A program made the translations under genes and the position numbers. From an uncultured Spirochaetota bacterium (GTDB lineage: Bacteria > Spirochaetota > Spirochaetia > JAFGXN01): 64,000 nucleotides of DNA. This document shows positions 1 to 8,367 of the stretch, piece after piece. A model generated the notes under the pieces. That model saw only the letters and a program-made list of their open reading frames with translations. It did no database searches and was not told the DNA's origin. Every line of letters begins with the position of its first letter. Position 1 is the first letter of the stretch. The stretch lies in contig CALXKN010000009.1 in NCBI GenBank assembly GCA_944388995.1, positions 16,929 to 80,928 of the forward strand, written 5' to 3'.

Positions 1-1208
1 TGATCGGTTTTCAGCCTGAAAGAGTTATCCCCGCCGAAATTTCCGGGCGCATTAGGAATCGTTCTCTTTGTCGAATACGAACAGCCGGCAATAAAGCGTT
101 CGCGCAAATCGGGCGTGCCGTTCTGCCCGTCACACATATACCACCCGGGAATCGTCACGTCATTCTGCCAGTTTGTGCCGTTGTACATCAGAATCGTCCC
201 CGGCGGAAGAATATCGTACTGTTCGTCCAAAATCTTGTCGACACGCTGCTTTTCGTCCTGCATCACCATATCCACATAGTAGCGATTAACCAAATCGACA
301 TTGTCGAATTTGGTCTTATAATTCTCCGTGATACGCGTCTGCAATTTACCGCCGTTTCCCCAACGGACAAGATTCCCGCTCGAGTCTTTTTTCATGTCGC
401 ACGCATCGTTGTAATTGAAAAACGGTTTTTTCTCGCTTCCGGCATTGTATAACTCCCTCACGATTTGTGAGAAATTTGTTTGAAAAGAGCCCATAAATAA
501 GCGGCTGCTTCCGCCTCCAGAAATAAAGGCAAACGGGAACCACCCGTCAAGCATAAGCTGTCTAATCGCTTGCTGATCGCTAACATTCTCTGCAATCGTG
601 AACTCAATGTCGTACACCTTCATTGTATTGTATTGCTTGACATATGATTTACCTGTGTTGCTGTCGCGCGTCAGAATGTTTTTCGGCTCGCTCTCAACCT
701 CAATCGCCCGCCCCATAATAGCGAAATTCTTGGCTCTCCAATCTGCTCCGTCAGCGGTCAAATTGACCGTCTTAACTTCGGACGAAACCACCAGTTTGTT
801 TGCCTCTGGAATCCGAATGTCGGCATCGGAGTTGTAACGATTGTCCGCGCAAAACAACCCAATTCCAGGAGTGAAATGAAGTTGACCGGTTTTCACTTGC
901 TCAACAATCAAATCCGCATCCATTCCCTCTTTCTGCTTGAGTACATTTCCCTTAAAATCGCACGGCAAAAAACCGTCAAAGACAAAAAAATTAAACAGTT
1001 CATTGCCAATGCCGTTGTTGAATGCAGGATACTCCGAACCATGTCCCCACTTTCCGAACTCAGCCTGATAGCGGATTCCGTCAAATCCGCTCAAAGCGCG
1101 CAGAATAGCCAACAGATTCCCCGTCTGTGCATCGCGCAGATTGGAAAAATCTTCCGTTCGTAAAACCGTGTTATCATGATACAACGGTTCCTTCACTTCA
1201 TAACCCAT
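1..1208 (-). CDS. phage tail-collar / tail fibre protein, 3' end cut by window
   Basis: The reading frame is open from an ATG at 1208 to the left edge (about 402 codons, no stop). The start MGYEVKEPLY follows the terminator at 1271-1309. Near residues 350-390 there is the pattern PPGTILMYNG, then IPGWYMCDG and TPDLRERFIAG, which is the signature of the phage tail-collar domain (Pfam Phage_Collar type) found at the tip of tail fibres. The upstream part has no family that I recognise. It probably forms the receptor-binding end of the baseplate made by the genes to its right. It lies downstream of the moron terminator, so it needs readthrough or its own promoter. I saw no template-repeat or reverse transcriptase that would point to a diversity-generating element, but the 3' end is not visible. 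Confidence 0.85.
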   Translation of the reverse strand, partial: MGYEVKEPLYHDNTVLRTEDFSNLRDAQTGNLLAILRALSGFDGIRYQAEFGKWGHGSEYPAFNNGIGNELFNFFVFDGFLPCDFKGNVLKQKEGMDADLIVEQVKTGQLHFTPGIGLFCADNRYNSDADIRIPEANKLVVSSEVKTVNLTADGADWRAKNFAIMGRAIEVESEPKNILTRDSNTGKSYVKQYNTMKVYDIEFTIAENVSDQQAIRQLMLDGWFPFAFISGGGSSRLFMGSFQTNFSQIVRELYNAGSEKKPFFNYNDACDMKKDSSGNLVRWGNGGKLQTRITENYKTKFDNVDLVNRYYVDMVMQDEKQRVDKILDEQYDILPPGTILMYNGTNWQNDVTIPGWYMCDGQNGTPDLRERFIAGCSYSTKRTIPNAPGNFGGDNSFRLKTD

Positions 1209-1270
1209 AAAAAAAAGCCTCCTTCGATGATTAAGATTCCGCTGCCACCACCGAAGAACGCTGTAAACAA

Positions 1271-1309
1271 AAAAGCACAATACACCCTTCATGGTGGTAT
1301 CGTGCTTTT
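1271..1309 (-). terminator. intrinsic terminator closing the moron island
   Basis: Arms 1271-1286 and 1293-1309 form an imperfect stem of about 15 bp with a short loop. On the minus strand it is followed by six T (1274-1269). It ends transcription of the 1388-1981 gene before the tail-collar gene. The other strand also has a T4 tail, so it may work in both directions. Confidence 0.75.
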
Positions 1310-1387
1310 CTCTATTCACATCGATATCAAAAATTATAATTTATTGTATACCCTACAAAAGAGCTTGTCAAGATGATTACAGGTAAA

Positions 1388-1981
1388 TCATGACTCGACT
1401 TTTACAGAACCGCCTCCGATTCCGATAGACAAACTGCAATCGGGAACAGAAATTCCGATTCGATTACTTTTGCTGTCAAAGTAACAGAAAACCGGTATAG
1501 GTTGTGCAAACACAGGAAGATACATAAACATAAAAGATTTCACATGATCATGAAACCAATTAAAGGCACTGGAATAATTATTCCATTCGCTGCCTCTGTC
1601 AGTATAATAATTAACAGGTTTCAAATACGTCCTTCCTTCATAATCAAAAGTCCCTTCCGTGAGAAGCTCAATGTCGCATTTTCCTTTCCATCCTCCGGCT
1701 CCGACACCACCGAAAGCTAAATAAAGCTCATGACCGCGCGTTCCTGATGGAATAACATGGTCATAAATTTTCGTCCAACCTCCAAACAATATAAATCCTC
1801 CGGAATAATCTGCCGAATGGACAACCAGCGAATTGTCAGTGCTGTCATTTTCTCCATTTTTACTTTCACTGTTTCTTTTCAAGGCTCTATTGACGTCTTC
1901 TGCAAACTTATTAATCTCTTTTTCACTCCATTTCAACTCTTCGATAATCCTGTTTGTTTGCTCTTCAATCTTACTTAACAT
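1388..1981 (-). CDS. VapA-like secreted/associated beta-barrel protein (putative), moron cargo
   Basis: This is a 197-residue protein with a good Shine-Dalgarno (GGAGAGG) before the ATG at 1981. The N-terminal ~45 residues are charged and helical (MLSKIEEQTNRIIEEL). The rest is beta-rich and glycine-rich: GGFILFGGW, then AFGGVGAGGWKG, and a C-terminus ending in SLSIGIGGGSVKVES. The paired glycine-rich strands and the ending resemble the virulence-associated protein family VapA/VapB of Rhodococcus equi (a closed eight-strand barrel). This is pattern recognition, not a search. No signal peptide is visible. It has its own promoter (2032-2060) and terminator, and is AT-rich compared with the tail genes, as expected for a lysogenic-conversion gene. 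It could also be an unrelated beta-barrel. Confidence 0.5.
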   Translation of the reverse strand: MLSKIEEQTNRIIEELKWSEKEINKFAEDVNRALKRNSESKNGENDSTDNSLVVHSADYSGGFILFGGWTKIYDHVIPSGTRGHELYLAFGGVGAGGWKGKCDIELLTEGTFDYEGRTYLKPVNYYTDRGSEWNNYSSAFNWFHDHVKSFMFMYLPVFAQPIPVFCYFDSKSNRIGISVPDCSLSIGIGGGSVKVES

Positions 1982-2031
1982 AAAAACCTCTCCTAATAAA
2001 AATGTAACAAGACCGATGATCTTGCTCTATA

Positions 2032-2060
2032 ATCATAACCTTAAATTTTATAAATCACAA
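2032..2060 (-). promoter_or_regulatory. sigma-70 promoter of the VapA-like gene
   Basis: Minus strand: TTGTGA (2060-2055), 17-bp spacer, TATGAT (2037-2032), about 50 bp before the start codon. The surrounding 1982-2198 stretch is very AT-rich and holds no other feature I can support. Confidence 0.55.
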
Positions 2061-2198
2061 TAATTTTTTTAAATTATATATTGGAAGTTTTTTTCTATGA
2101 TAGATTCTATAAAACAAGAGAATTTAATAAATGTATAGCAAATAAGAGTATGCTTTCAGAAAATTTAACGAAACACTTCAGTCAAACATTAATAGAAC

Positions 2199-3018
2199 TT
2201 ATTGATGATGACGATAATATTCATTAAGGCTATGCACAATATTATTTTGAAAATCTGACACCCTTTTTTTTACAAAGTCGATGGATAAATTTTCTTTTTG
2301 GCATATCTCTTTTTCTATTTCATCAATAACGGCTCTGGCGCTTTTTGAATCATCTGATTCTTTCAAAGCACGAAAAAGTTGCTCTTTTCTATGATCTGTA
2401 AAAAATTTTGATAATAATTCATAGTTCAGTAAAAGATTAATATATAAATCGCTATATGAGAATTTAAAGTCCTCATCTCCTGTTCTAAAATGTTCGTCCG
2501 GAAAATGCAAAGAATATTCCCCTTTTGGGCGATTTGCGGTAATATCCCATAAAATCTTCTGAGTGTCATCTTCTGCAATTAAATGAATTTTTTTTCTTAA
2601 TCTTTCTTCTTCTCGTTTTGTAAGCTTTACGTCATCAAGACGGAGGACTGTCAGTATGTGAGCAATACAATGAGTAAACTCATGCATAAAAATTGCTTTT
2701 TGGATTATTCTTTTTTCATTATTATTAATATCATCAAACAAATCGTTATTGAGGACTATATATAATGTGAAGTTTTTTTTCTTCTATAAAACGCCATATA
2801 AACAATCCTTTTATAGATAATTTGCTCTTCTCGAATGACACTTTTTTGGGAATAACAATACACCTCTCCAGTGAACGATGGCAAAGGTGCTTGAAACTTG
2901 TCACGACAATATATTTAAGATTTTGAGGTGGATTCAAAAACTGCAGTTCCAAATTTTTCATTAATTCCTTAAAAATTTGAACTGCATCATCTATAGATTG
3001 TATATCCTTAATATCCAT
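2199..3018 (-). pseudogene. HExxH metallopeptidase split by a frameshift in an A8 run
   Basis: Two adjacent frames (2746-3018, 90 residues; 2199-2741, 180 residues with only a TTG as start) read as one protein if one base is lost in the A8 tract at 2773-2780 (minus strand). The joined sequence runs FIEEK-NFTLYIVLNNDLFDD and continues into MHEFTHCIAH, a zinc-peptidase HExxH helix preceded by a beta strand, as in ImmA/IrrE and SprT-like families. The second half has a long helical C-terminal tail. As it stands the catalytic half lacks its N-terminus. The change needed is +1 (or -2), so it is not a classic -1 slippery site. Causes may be a homopolymer sequencing error, a true mutation, or transcriptional slippage. 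It lies in the moron island behind the 62-residue gene. Confidence 0.6.
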
Positions 3019-3030
3019 TTATGTATTTTA

Positions 3031-3219
3031 TTATTTCTTAGGGCTGTGTTGTTTAATGCTTTTTTCTATTTCATCAAAATCAAGAACATCATTTTGTACT
3101 ATATCCATTGCAAATTTTGCAACATCTAAAGAAATATCTTCAGATGAAGCCCGGATGCTTAAAATCCCCAATTTCTTAAGCTCTTCGTTAATTTTTTTAA
3201 TATTCTGATGTTGTTTCAT
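3031..3219 (-). CDS. 62-residue protein of unknown function, first gene of moron island
   Basis: It starts MKQHQNIKKINEELKKLG after AAGG, and ends 12 nt before the metallopeptidase frame. It is mostly helical with a charged N-terminus and an acidic centre (FDEIEKSIKQ). It has no family that I recognise. A small gene placed directly before a larger metallopeptidase gene is a layout seen in regulator/peptidase or toxin-antitoxin pairs, but nothing in the sequence proves this. It is transcribed from the strong promoter at 3327-3355. Confidence 0.6.
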   Translation of the reverse strand: MKQHQNIKKINEELKKLGILSIRASSEDISLDVAKFAMDIVQNDVLDFDEIEKSIKQHSPKK

Positions 3220-3326
3220 AATGTACCTTACTGTTGTTTTCTAAAATATTGTGTAACTTCAATGCCACAAATCCTATCAAACAATAATACTGTTTGGAAA
3301 ATATGAAGAACCCTCCTGCCACTTTT

Positions 3327-3355
3327 AGTATATATATCCCGAGTCAAAAAGTCAA
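3327..3355 (-). promoter_or_regulatory. sigma-70 promoter of the moron island
   Basis: Minus strand: TTGACT (3355-3350), exactly 17 bp, TATACT (3332-3327). It lies just after the stop of the tail gene at 3372 and points into the 62-residue gene. A private promoter inside a late structural operon is typical of morons that are expressed in the lysogen. Confidence 0.7.
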
Positions 3356-3371
3356 CTAACTTTTTTTTTAC

Positions 3372-4736
3372 CTAACTCAAAATCTGAATCTCATACTCAA
3401 TCCCGGCCGCTTTCACCATTGAAAAAACCTCGGCTACAAAAGAGCTGCTGACAGCCCGCGAAAGAACACCGATAAGCCACGTTTTATATTTCCACTCTTT
3501 GACACCCTTAATCTCCTCAATTGTAGTCGGCAGCTTAATCTTCTTGGAAGAATAAACATAATCCGGATGCTTCAAAACACTCTTCGCGCCGTTAAAATAA
3601 TCCTCGCCCTCTTTCTCGGGAATCTCGTTGTCGGCATCATCGCTGCCGCTCCATTTCTGCCCGTCCTCTTCGTCAAAATCATCCTGCGGTTTGGCTTTGG
3701 CAATCACTGTAAAACACGGATTTTCCTCTTTGTCGTAAAGTTCCACATGGTCGATATACACAGGATTTCTCTGCTGCCCGCAGGAAATAATCTCGACAAA
3801 AAACTTCTCCGAAGAATCACTGACCGGAACATCAATCGCGTATTCATAATGCTGCCATTTCGAATCTCCTCCGGCATCTGCATTCAATCCGGCAGAAGAG
3901 CTGAACAGACAAAACGAATCGGCAATCGCGCTGCGTTCGTTAATATCGCTTCTTTCCATTTTGGATAAATCAATATACTTCACATCGTCACCGACAGCCG
4001 ATTTGACAGCAATCCGAAACAGCCTTGTCCCCGCCGCTTCCGTATCCAATGCGAAGAAAGACAAGCGAAACTGCGCCGCTTTCAGGGCCGCCACTTTGGC
4101 CTTGTCCTGATCGGCATAACGCGGGAACGGATAATCGGCCACCTCATTGCCGCTCATATCGTACGAAACACCCGTTTGACTGCACAAATACTTTTGCTCA
4201 CCCGGTGAAATGACGACAGAATTGACTCCGAAAAAAGCGGCCTCGCGACTTAAAGAGGCATCGCTGTCCCATCCGTTCAGATCCGACTCAAAATAACTGT
4301 TCCCATAGCGCTGATACTTCTCCACGGATTCGATAATCTCTGCGTCCGAAAAAAGCTCTTTGGCAATGGGCAAAATACCCTCTTTTGTCACACGCTTATC
4401 GGCTCCGGCCCGGTAGAGAACCATCATAAAATTGCGCAGAAAATCATCGTCATCCTGATCATATCCGCGTTTCCAGCCGAGCGTCATTCCGATTAAAAAA
4501 TCGAGAAAAGAACCGTTTGATTTTTCGACATCCCGATTCTGCACGTGCGACAGAATGCACTTGCGGGCAAACTCGATTTCGTTGACGACAGACCCTCTGT
4601 TTACATCTGCCGACTTTCCGACAATCACATTTTCCTGATTGCGGTAATCGCCGAAAAACTTTTTAAAGAAATCATTTTGACTCAACCCTTTCGGCCAGTT
4701 TTGACTGATATTATCCAATACGCCGCTCATCATCAC
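3372..4736 (-). CDS. phage tail/baseplate protein (unknown family)
   Basis: This is a 454-residue protein. The start overlaps the stop of the J-like gene (GGGGAG before two or three ATG codons near 4736), so the two are translationally coupled. The N-terminal ~170 residues are helical (FLDFLIGMTLGWKRG; DDDDFLRNFMMVLYRAG) and may be the region that contacts the baseplate, in the place where gpI-like tail proteins usually follow J. The middle is beta-rich with a carbohydrate-binding-like look (FRIAVKSAVGDD; KFFVEIISCG). The C-terminus returns to helices. I do not recognise a named domain. Position between the J-like and collar genes supports a role linking wedge and fibre. Confidence 0.7.
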   Translation of the reverse strand: MMMSGVLDNISQNWPKGLSQNDFFKKFFGDYRNQENVIVGKSADVNRGSVVNEIEFARKCILSHVQNRDVEKSNGSFLDFLIGMTLGWKRGYDQDDDDFLRNFMMVLYRAGADKRVTKEGILPIAKELFSDAEIIESVEKYQRYGNSYFESDLNGWDSDASLSREAAFFGVNSVVISPGEQKYLCSQTGVSYDMSGNEVADYPFPRYADQDKAKVAALKAAQFRLSFFALDTEAAGTRLFRIAVKSAVGDDVKYIDLSKMERSDINERSAIADSFCLFSSSAGLNADAGGDSKWQHYEYAIDVPVSDSSEKFFVEIISCGQQRNPVYIDHVELYDKEENPCFTVIAKAKPQDDFDEEDGQKWSGSDDADNEIPEKEGEDYFNGAKSVLKHPDYVYSSKKIKLPTTIEEIKGVKEWKYKTWLIGVLSRAVSSSFVAEVFSMVKAAGIEYEIQILS

Positions 4737-5806
4737 TCCCCGTCTACGGAAACAGAAAAATCACTGCCCAAAACAATAATCTGTTCGGCAGGACAACTGA
4801 TAAGATTATCCTTTGCCTGTTTACACGTCACAACCACGTTGTCCACATTGTCCAAACCCAACAGATTATAGACCAAAACCGAAAGATTCATTGATTCTCC
4901 GATTTTCATCTGCGAAAAAAACGTTTGCGTGTATTCGTCTACCTCCTCGATTAAAACCGAGTTCTCAACAACACCCTTCTTCATGACAGTAATCGAAAGA
5001 TTGTTCACCGGTAATTTTTCCGGAGATCTGACTGTGTAATTGACACCGCAGGCCTTATTGCGTTTGACGGCATCGGAAACAAGCTCTCTTTTCCCCTCCG
5101 TTAAAAATCCGCCGCTTTCGCAGGCCAGAACAGTGAAATTAATCCCGCTTTTGGGCGGAAAATGCTCAATGATTTTTACTGAATAAATACCGGAAATCTT
5201 CCCGATTTCGTAAAGAATGCCGTCCTGTTCGGATCCGCCGAGTCCTCTGATTTTATTGATAAATCTCTGCTCGTACTCATAATCCCCCTCTTCGTCTTCT
5301 CCGCCGCTCATGATTGCCGGATTGGTAACGGAATCGACACCGGGAATATACGTATTGATAATCGTAACGGAATCACTCTTGACATTGGCCCCCGTTCCGC
5401 TCTCCTGCGCTTCGACAGCCACCTCATCGGAATCGGTTTCACCCTGAAGAATCAGCCCCTGCGTAATCGTTTTAAACTGAACACCCTGTGCCGTCGAAAC
5501 CACCGTCCCGGCCGGTATTTCAATTGTCTGCGCCGCCGGTTTCACGCAGGAAAAAACCACTTTTCCGACAGCGTACTGCGCCGATTTTCGCGTATGCTTG
5601 AACCACGAATAAAGGAATTCTTTGATTTTGTGCTTCATTCCAATATCGGCATCAATATAAAGCCGCTCCAACTCTTGTGCAATCGTCTCAAAAATCGTCA
5701 TTAAAACAGACCCATCATGACCGCTTGTCACATCATCATTACGGCCAAAAAACCACTCTGCCATATCGTCATAAATCTCATTAAAAAACTTAACTTTAAA
5801 CTCCAT
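4733..5806 (-). CDS. baseplate J-like protein (wedge)
   Basis: This 357-residue protein has the ordered features of the phage Mu gp47 / P2 gpJ / XkdT family. It has a helical N-terminus ending in a dense helix (SVLMTIFETIAQELERLY), a beta segment with IPAGTVVSTAQGVQFKT, an acidic GGEDEEGDYEYEQRF segment (the family's GG.DxE...R loop), and the alpha/beta domain with IYSVKIIEH. Its length is normal for the family. J proteins form the ring of wedges around the baseplate hub in contractile-tail phages and phage-like injection machines. The start has AGAGGAG seven bases ahead. It belongs to the minus-strand late operon. Confidence 0.9.
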   Translation of the reverse strand: MEFKVKFFNEIYDDMAEWFFGRNDDVTSGHDGSVLMTIFETIAQELERLYIDADIGMKHKIKEFLYSWFKHTRKSAQYAVGKVVFSCVKPAAQTIEIPAGTVVSTAQGVQFKTITQGLILQGETDSDEVAVEAQESGTGANVKSDSVTIINTYIPGVDSVTNPAIMSGGEDEEGDYEYEQRFINKIRGLGGSEQDGILYEIGKISGIYSVKIIEHFPPKSGINFTVLACESGGFLTEGKRELVSDAVKRNKACGVNYTVRSPEKLPVNNLSITVMKKGVVENSVLIEEVDEYTQTFFSQMKIGESMNLSVLVYNLLGLDNVDNVVVTCKQAKDNLISCPAEQIIVLGSDFSVSVDGE

Positions 5807-5822
5807 CTCTTTACTCCTCTCT

Positions 5823-7469
5823 TTAAACCATACCGCTGACGGTTACCTGATTCTCTCCGTAAATCAAAGTCATCGTCACCTGATAATAAATCTGATCGCC
5901 GTCACTTTCTGCCCGGACATTGTCAACCGATAAAATCCGCACATCGGCCAAAAGCGTCTCGATAATGGATGCCGAAAAATAATCGGCAATATTGGCCATG
6001 CTGCCGACACGGCTTAAAATGCCGTATGTGACAAGCCGTTTGCGGGCTCCCAATTCTCCCTGCAGCCGCAGATTCACCGCCTGCGTCAACGTTCCGATAT
6101 TGTCTGCCACATCCATCACGCCTTCTTTCTCATCCGAAAAAACAATATCCCCTGTCTGATTGATTTTGATATCTTTACCGTACATGTCATCGTGACTGAT
6201 GTTGTAAGCAGGATTGGAGGCATTGATGGACACATCCTCGACAGGTATGCGAATCACCATCCCCGGCGCAAGCTCATCCGACGACTTCATCCCGTTGTAT
6301 AAAGCAATGACCCCACCCAAAGAGGCATTCCCAAAATATTCTTTGGCCATCGAATCAAGCGAATCAGAAGCACTGACCGCCTTCGGGATAAATCCTGCAT
6401 ACCGAAAAGACTGAATCCCCGCTTCCGTTTCAAGCGTAACGGTACTTTCCGCCACAGCGTTAAAGCTTTTGCCGAAAGTCACAATCGTGCCGAAAAGAGA
6501 AGCCATCTTATCGGCATTGGAAAGGACCGTCAAAAACTCAATATCATCCCACATCTTCTCTTTCAAAAGATCAGCCTTTGCCCGTACGGTTGCCGCCAAA
6601 TCCATACACGCACCCATTGCCTGCTTCATCGATTCAATCGGAAAGGTAACGGCTGTAAATCCGGTTGTCATCGCATCGGTAACCAGTCCTCCGACAGCGG
6701 AAATTGTCTCGGCTGCAAGACTGCCGGCATTCTCTCCGATAGCAATAAACGAATCAAGCGCACTCAAAGAATCCCCGACAACCCCCAGCGCATTGGTTAT
6801 GACATCTCGAACGGAATTGATTTCATCGATAATAAACCCTGAAATCTCATTTGCTTTTTGAATCTCCGCCCGTGCCGCGTTGATCTTATTCATCGCTTCT
6901 TTGATTTTGGAAACCGTCGGCGGAATATGAGTCTGCAGATTTGATATCGACTTCTGTTTTTCGATTAAAGACCGGACACAAAAGAGATCTATCGAATAGT
7001 CATAATCAAGCGGCTTCTGCTTCGACCGTTCAATGGCAAACTCTTCCAAACGCACTTCGTACGCATCATAATAACCGCTTGCCGAATCCGAAGAAGAAGT
7101 CAAATCATAATACCGTATCGTGTAGTCCTCATATCCTTTCCCGTTGAATGACTGTTTGTCTTTATATTTAATAATACGGTCCCGAAAGGCGTAAATCTCA
7201 TCTTTCCCGTTCATGGACGACTCCATGCCTCCGGCAAAACAGACACGAACACGCTTTCCCCCGGTTGTACCGGAAATCGAAATCCGCTGCTTCCCGATTC
7301 CCCAATCGTCAATAAAAACGCCGTCAAACGTATCGGTGATACACTCCCGTTGCGGCAAAGACGTTCTGATACTTCCGGGAGGAATCGACATCGCAAAAGA
7401 ATCGACGACATCCCCCGAACTGCGTTTAACGACCTCAAACAAAATGCTCTTATCATAAAACTTCTTCAT
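5823..7469 (-). CDS. fused baseplate protein: hub-associated LysM domain plus gp25-like wedge domain
   Basis: I chose ATG 7469 because GGGAGAG lies ahead of it; an upstream TTG (7514) has no such site and overlaps the spike gene. The 548 residues divide into an N-terminal beta domain (MSIPPGSIRTSLPQRE, as in tail-assembly proteins of the XkdP/gp53 type), a long helical middle (about 190-345), a LysM module (PKAVSASDSLDSMAKEYFG then LAPGMVIRIPV), and a C-terminal gp25-like domain (DNIGTLTQAVNLRLQGELGA). In most contractile phages the LysM protein and the gp25 wedge protein are separate genes, so this is a fusion. It is directly upstream of the J-like partner, as expected for wedge assembly. 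Confidence 0.75.
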   Translation of the reverse strand: MKKFYDKSILFEVVKRSSGDVVDSFAMSIPPGSIRTSLPQRECITDTFDGVFIDDWGIGKQRISISGTTGGKRVRVCFAGGMESSMNGKDEIYAFRDRIIKYKDKQSFNGKGYEDYTIRYYDLTSSSDSASGYYDAYEVRLEEFAIERSKQKPLDYDYSIDLFCVRSLIEKQKSISNLQTHIPPTVSKIKEAMNKINAARAEIQKANEISGFIIDEINSVRDVITNALGVVGDSLSALDSFIAIGENAGSLAAETISAVGGLVTDAMTTGFTAVTFPIESMKQAMGACMDLAATVRAKADLLKEKMWDDIEFLTVLSNADKMASLFGTIVTFGKSFNAVAESTVTLETEAGIQSFRYAGFIPKAVSASDSLDSMAKEYFGNASLGGVIALYNGMKSSDELAPGMVIRIPVEDVSINASNPAYNISHDDMYGKDIKINQTGDIVFSDEKEGVMDVADNIGTLTQAVNLRLQGELGARKRLVTYGILSRVGSMANIADYFSASIIETLLADVRILSVDNVRAESDGDQIYYQVTMTLIYGENQVTVSGMV

Positions 7470-7491
7470 TCCCGCTTTCTCTCCCACAGAC

Positions 7492-8367
7492 TCAGCCGAC
7501 CGGATAATCGTCAAACAATTGCGCAGGATTTTTCGCTTTGGCTTCTGCCTCTGCGATAGCCGTTGACAGCGACGCTTCTGCCGTCCCGGTTAAGTTTGTC
7601 AATGAACCTTGTCCGACAAACGAAATCGCCGCACAAAGCGTTTGCAGATTTTTAAGCTCCGTAAAAGCGCTCTTCACCCCGTCCCACAATTCGGATATAG
7701 CCTTGCTGATTGGAAAACTTTGGTTTTTGATTGTGACCTTCCCGTTCATCTCCATCGTGATATTGCCGGTATCGGAAACGGAAATCGTCGCATTCTGATT
7801 GCCGAAAGAGATACTTCCGTCACTTCCGATTTCAACGGATACTTTCCCCTCCCATGTTTTTATAGAGAGAGTTTTATTTTCTTTGTCTACCTTCAGAGAA
7901 AATTGGGAATCATCTTTATCTTTGATCTCGATATTCCCGTTATCTTGATTATAGCTTCGCTCCCAGCCGCTTTTTAACACCGTTTTTTCTATCTCAACCG
8001 AATCGCAAAGGATATTATCTTTGTCGTTCATATCCTCATTCATGGCAATAGAACCCACAACAACAGGCGTCCCCGTATCGGGGAATAAAATCAAAACTTT
8101 TGATCCCGGAAGCGGCAGTTTCTTTTTCCCGTTCACAACCTCGTCTTTTGTGCAGACAGGCTCGTTGACGGCCACACGAACCCGCTTTAAAATCAGCCCG
8201 CAAACCGTCTCCACATCAACCGTCCCGTCCTTATACCGGTCAATCACAATCCCGTAAGTCGGCGGATAATTGACTCCCCCGGTATACGAATGGGAGTTTT
8301 CGGCTCTTGTTTGCGAAACGGCAGCCGTAAACCCGTAACTGTTTTTATACTTGCGAACAATCTTCAC
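7492..8367 (-). CDS. baseplate spike protein (gpV/gp5-like)
   Basis: This is a 291-residue protein. An N-terminal OB-fold-like part (YGIVIDRYKDGTVDVE; LPLPGSKVLILFPDTG; PVVVGSIA) is the common core of Mu gp45, P2 gpV and T4 gp5 spikes. It is followed by strand repeats with regular polar and glycine positions (VSVEIGSDGSISFGNQNAT; ISVSDTGNITMEMNGKV), as in a triple beta-helix needle. The last ~60 residues are helical and alanine-rich. The start ATGA overlaps the stop of the hub gene. It probably forms the trimeric membrane-piercing tip that sits on the hub. Confidence 0.8.
   Translation of the reverse strand: MKIVRKYKNSYGFTAAVSQTRAENSHSYTGGVNYPPTYGIVIDRYKDGTVDVETVCGLILKRVRVAVNEPVCTKDEVVNGKKKLPLPGSKVLILFPDTGTPVVVGSIAMNEDMNDKDNILCDSVEIEKTVLKSGWERSYNQDNGNIEIKDKDDSQFSLKVDKENKTLSIKTWEGKVSVEIGSDGSISFGNQNATISVSDTGNITMEMNGKVTIKNQSFPISKAISELWDGVKSAFTELKNLQTLCAAISFVGQGSLTNLTGTAEASLSTAIAEAEAKAKNPAQLFDDYPVG

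Noticed and set aside
1..1208. Diversity-generating retroelement at the collar gene
   Set aside because: No reverse transcriptase or template repeat in the window; the 3' end is outside, so it cannot be excluded but is unsupported.
2773..2780. Programmed -1 frameshift at A8
   Set aside because: The second frame needs +1 (or -2), not -1, and no stimulatory structure was noticed downstream.
7211..7458. Opposed 81-residue frames within the baseplate gene
   Set aside because: Shadow frames of a well-supported gene; no ribosome site.
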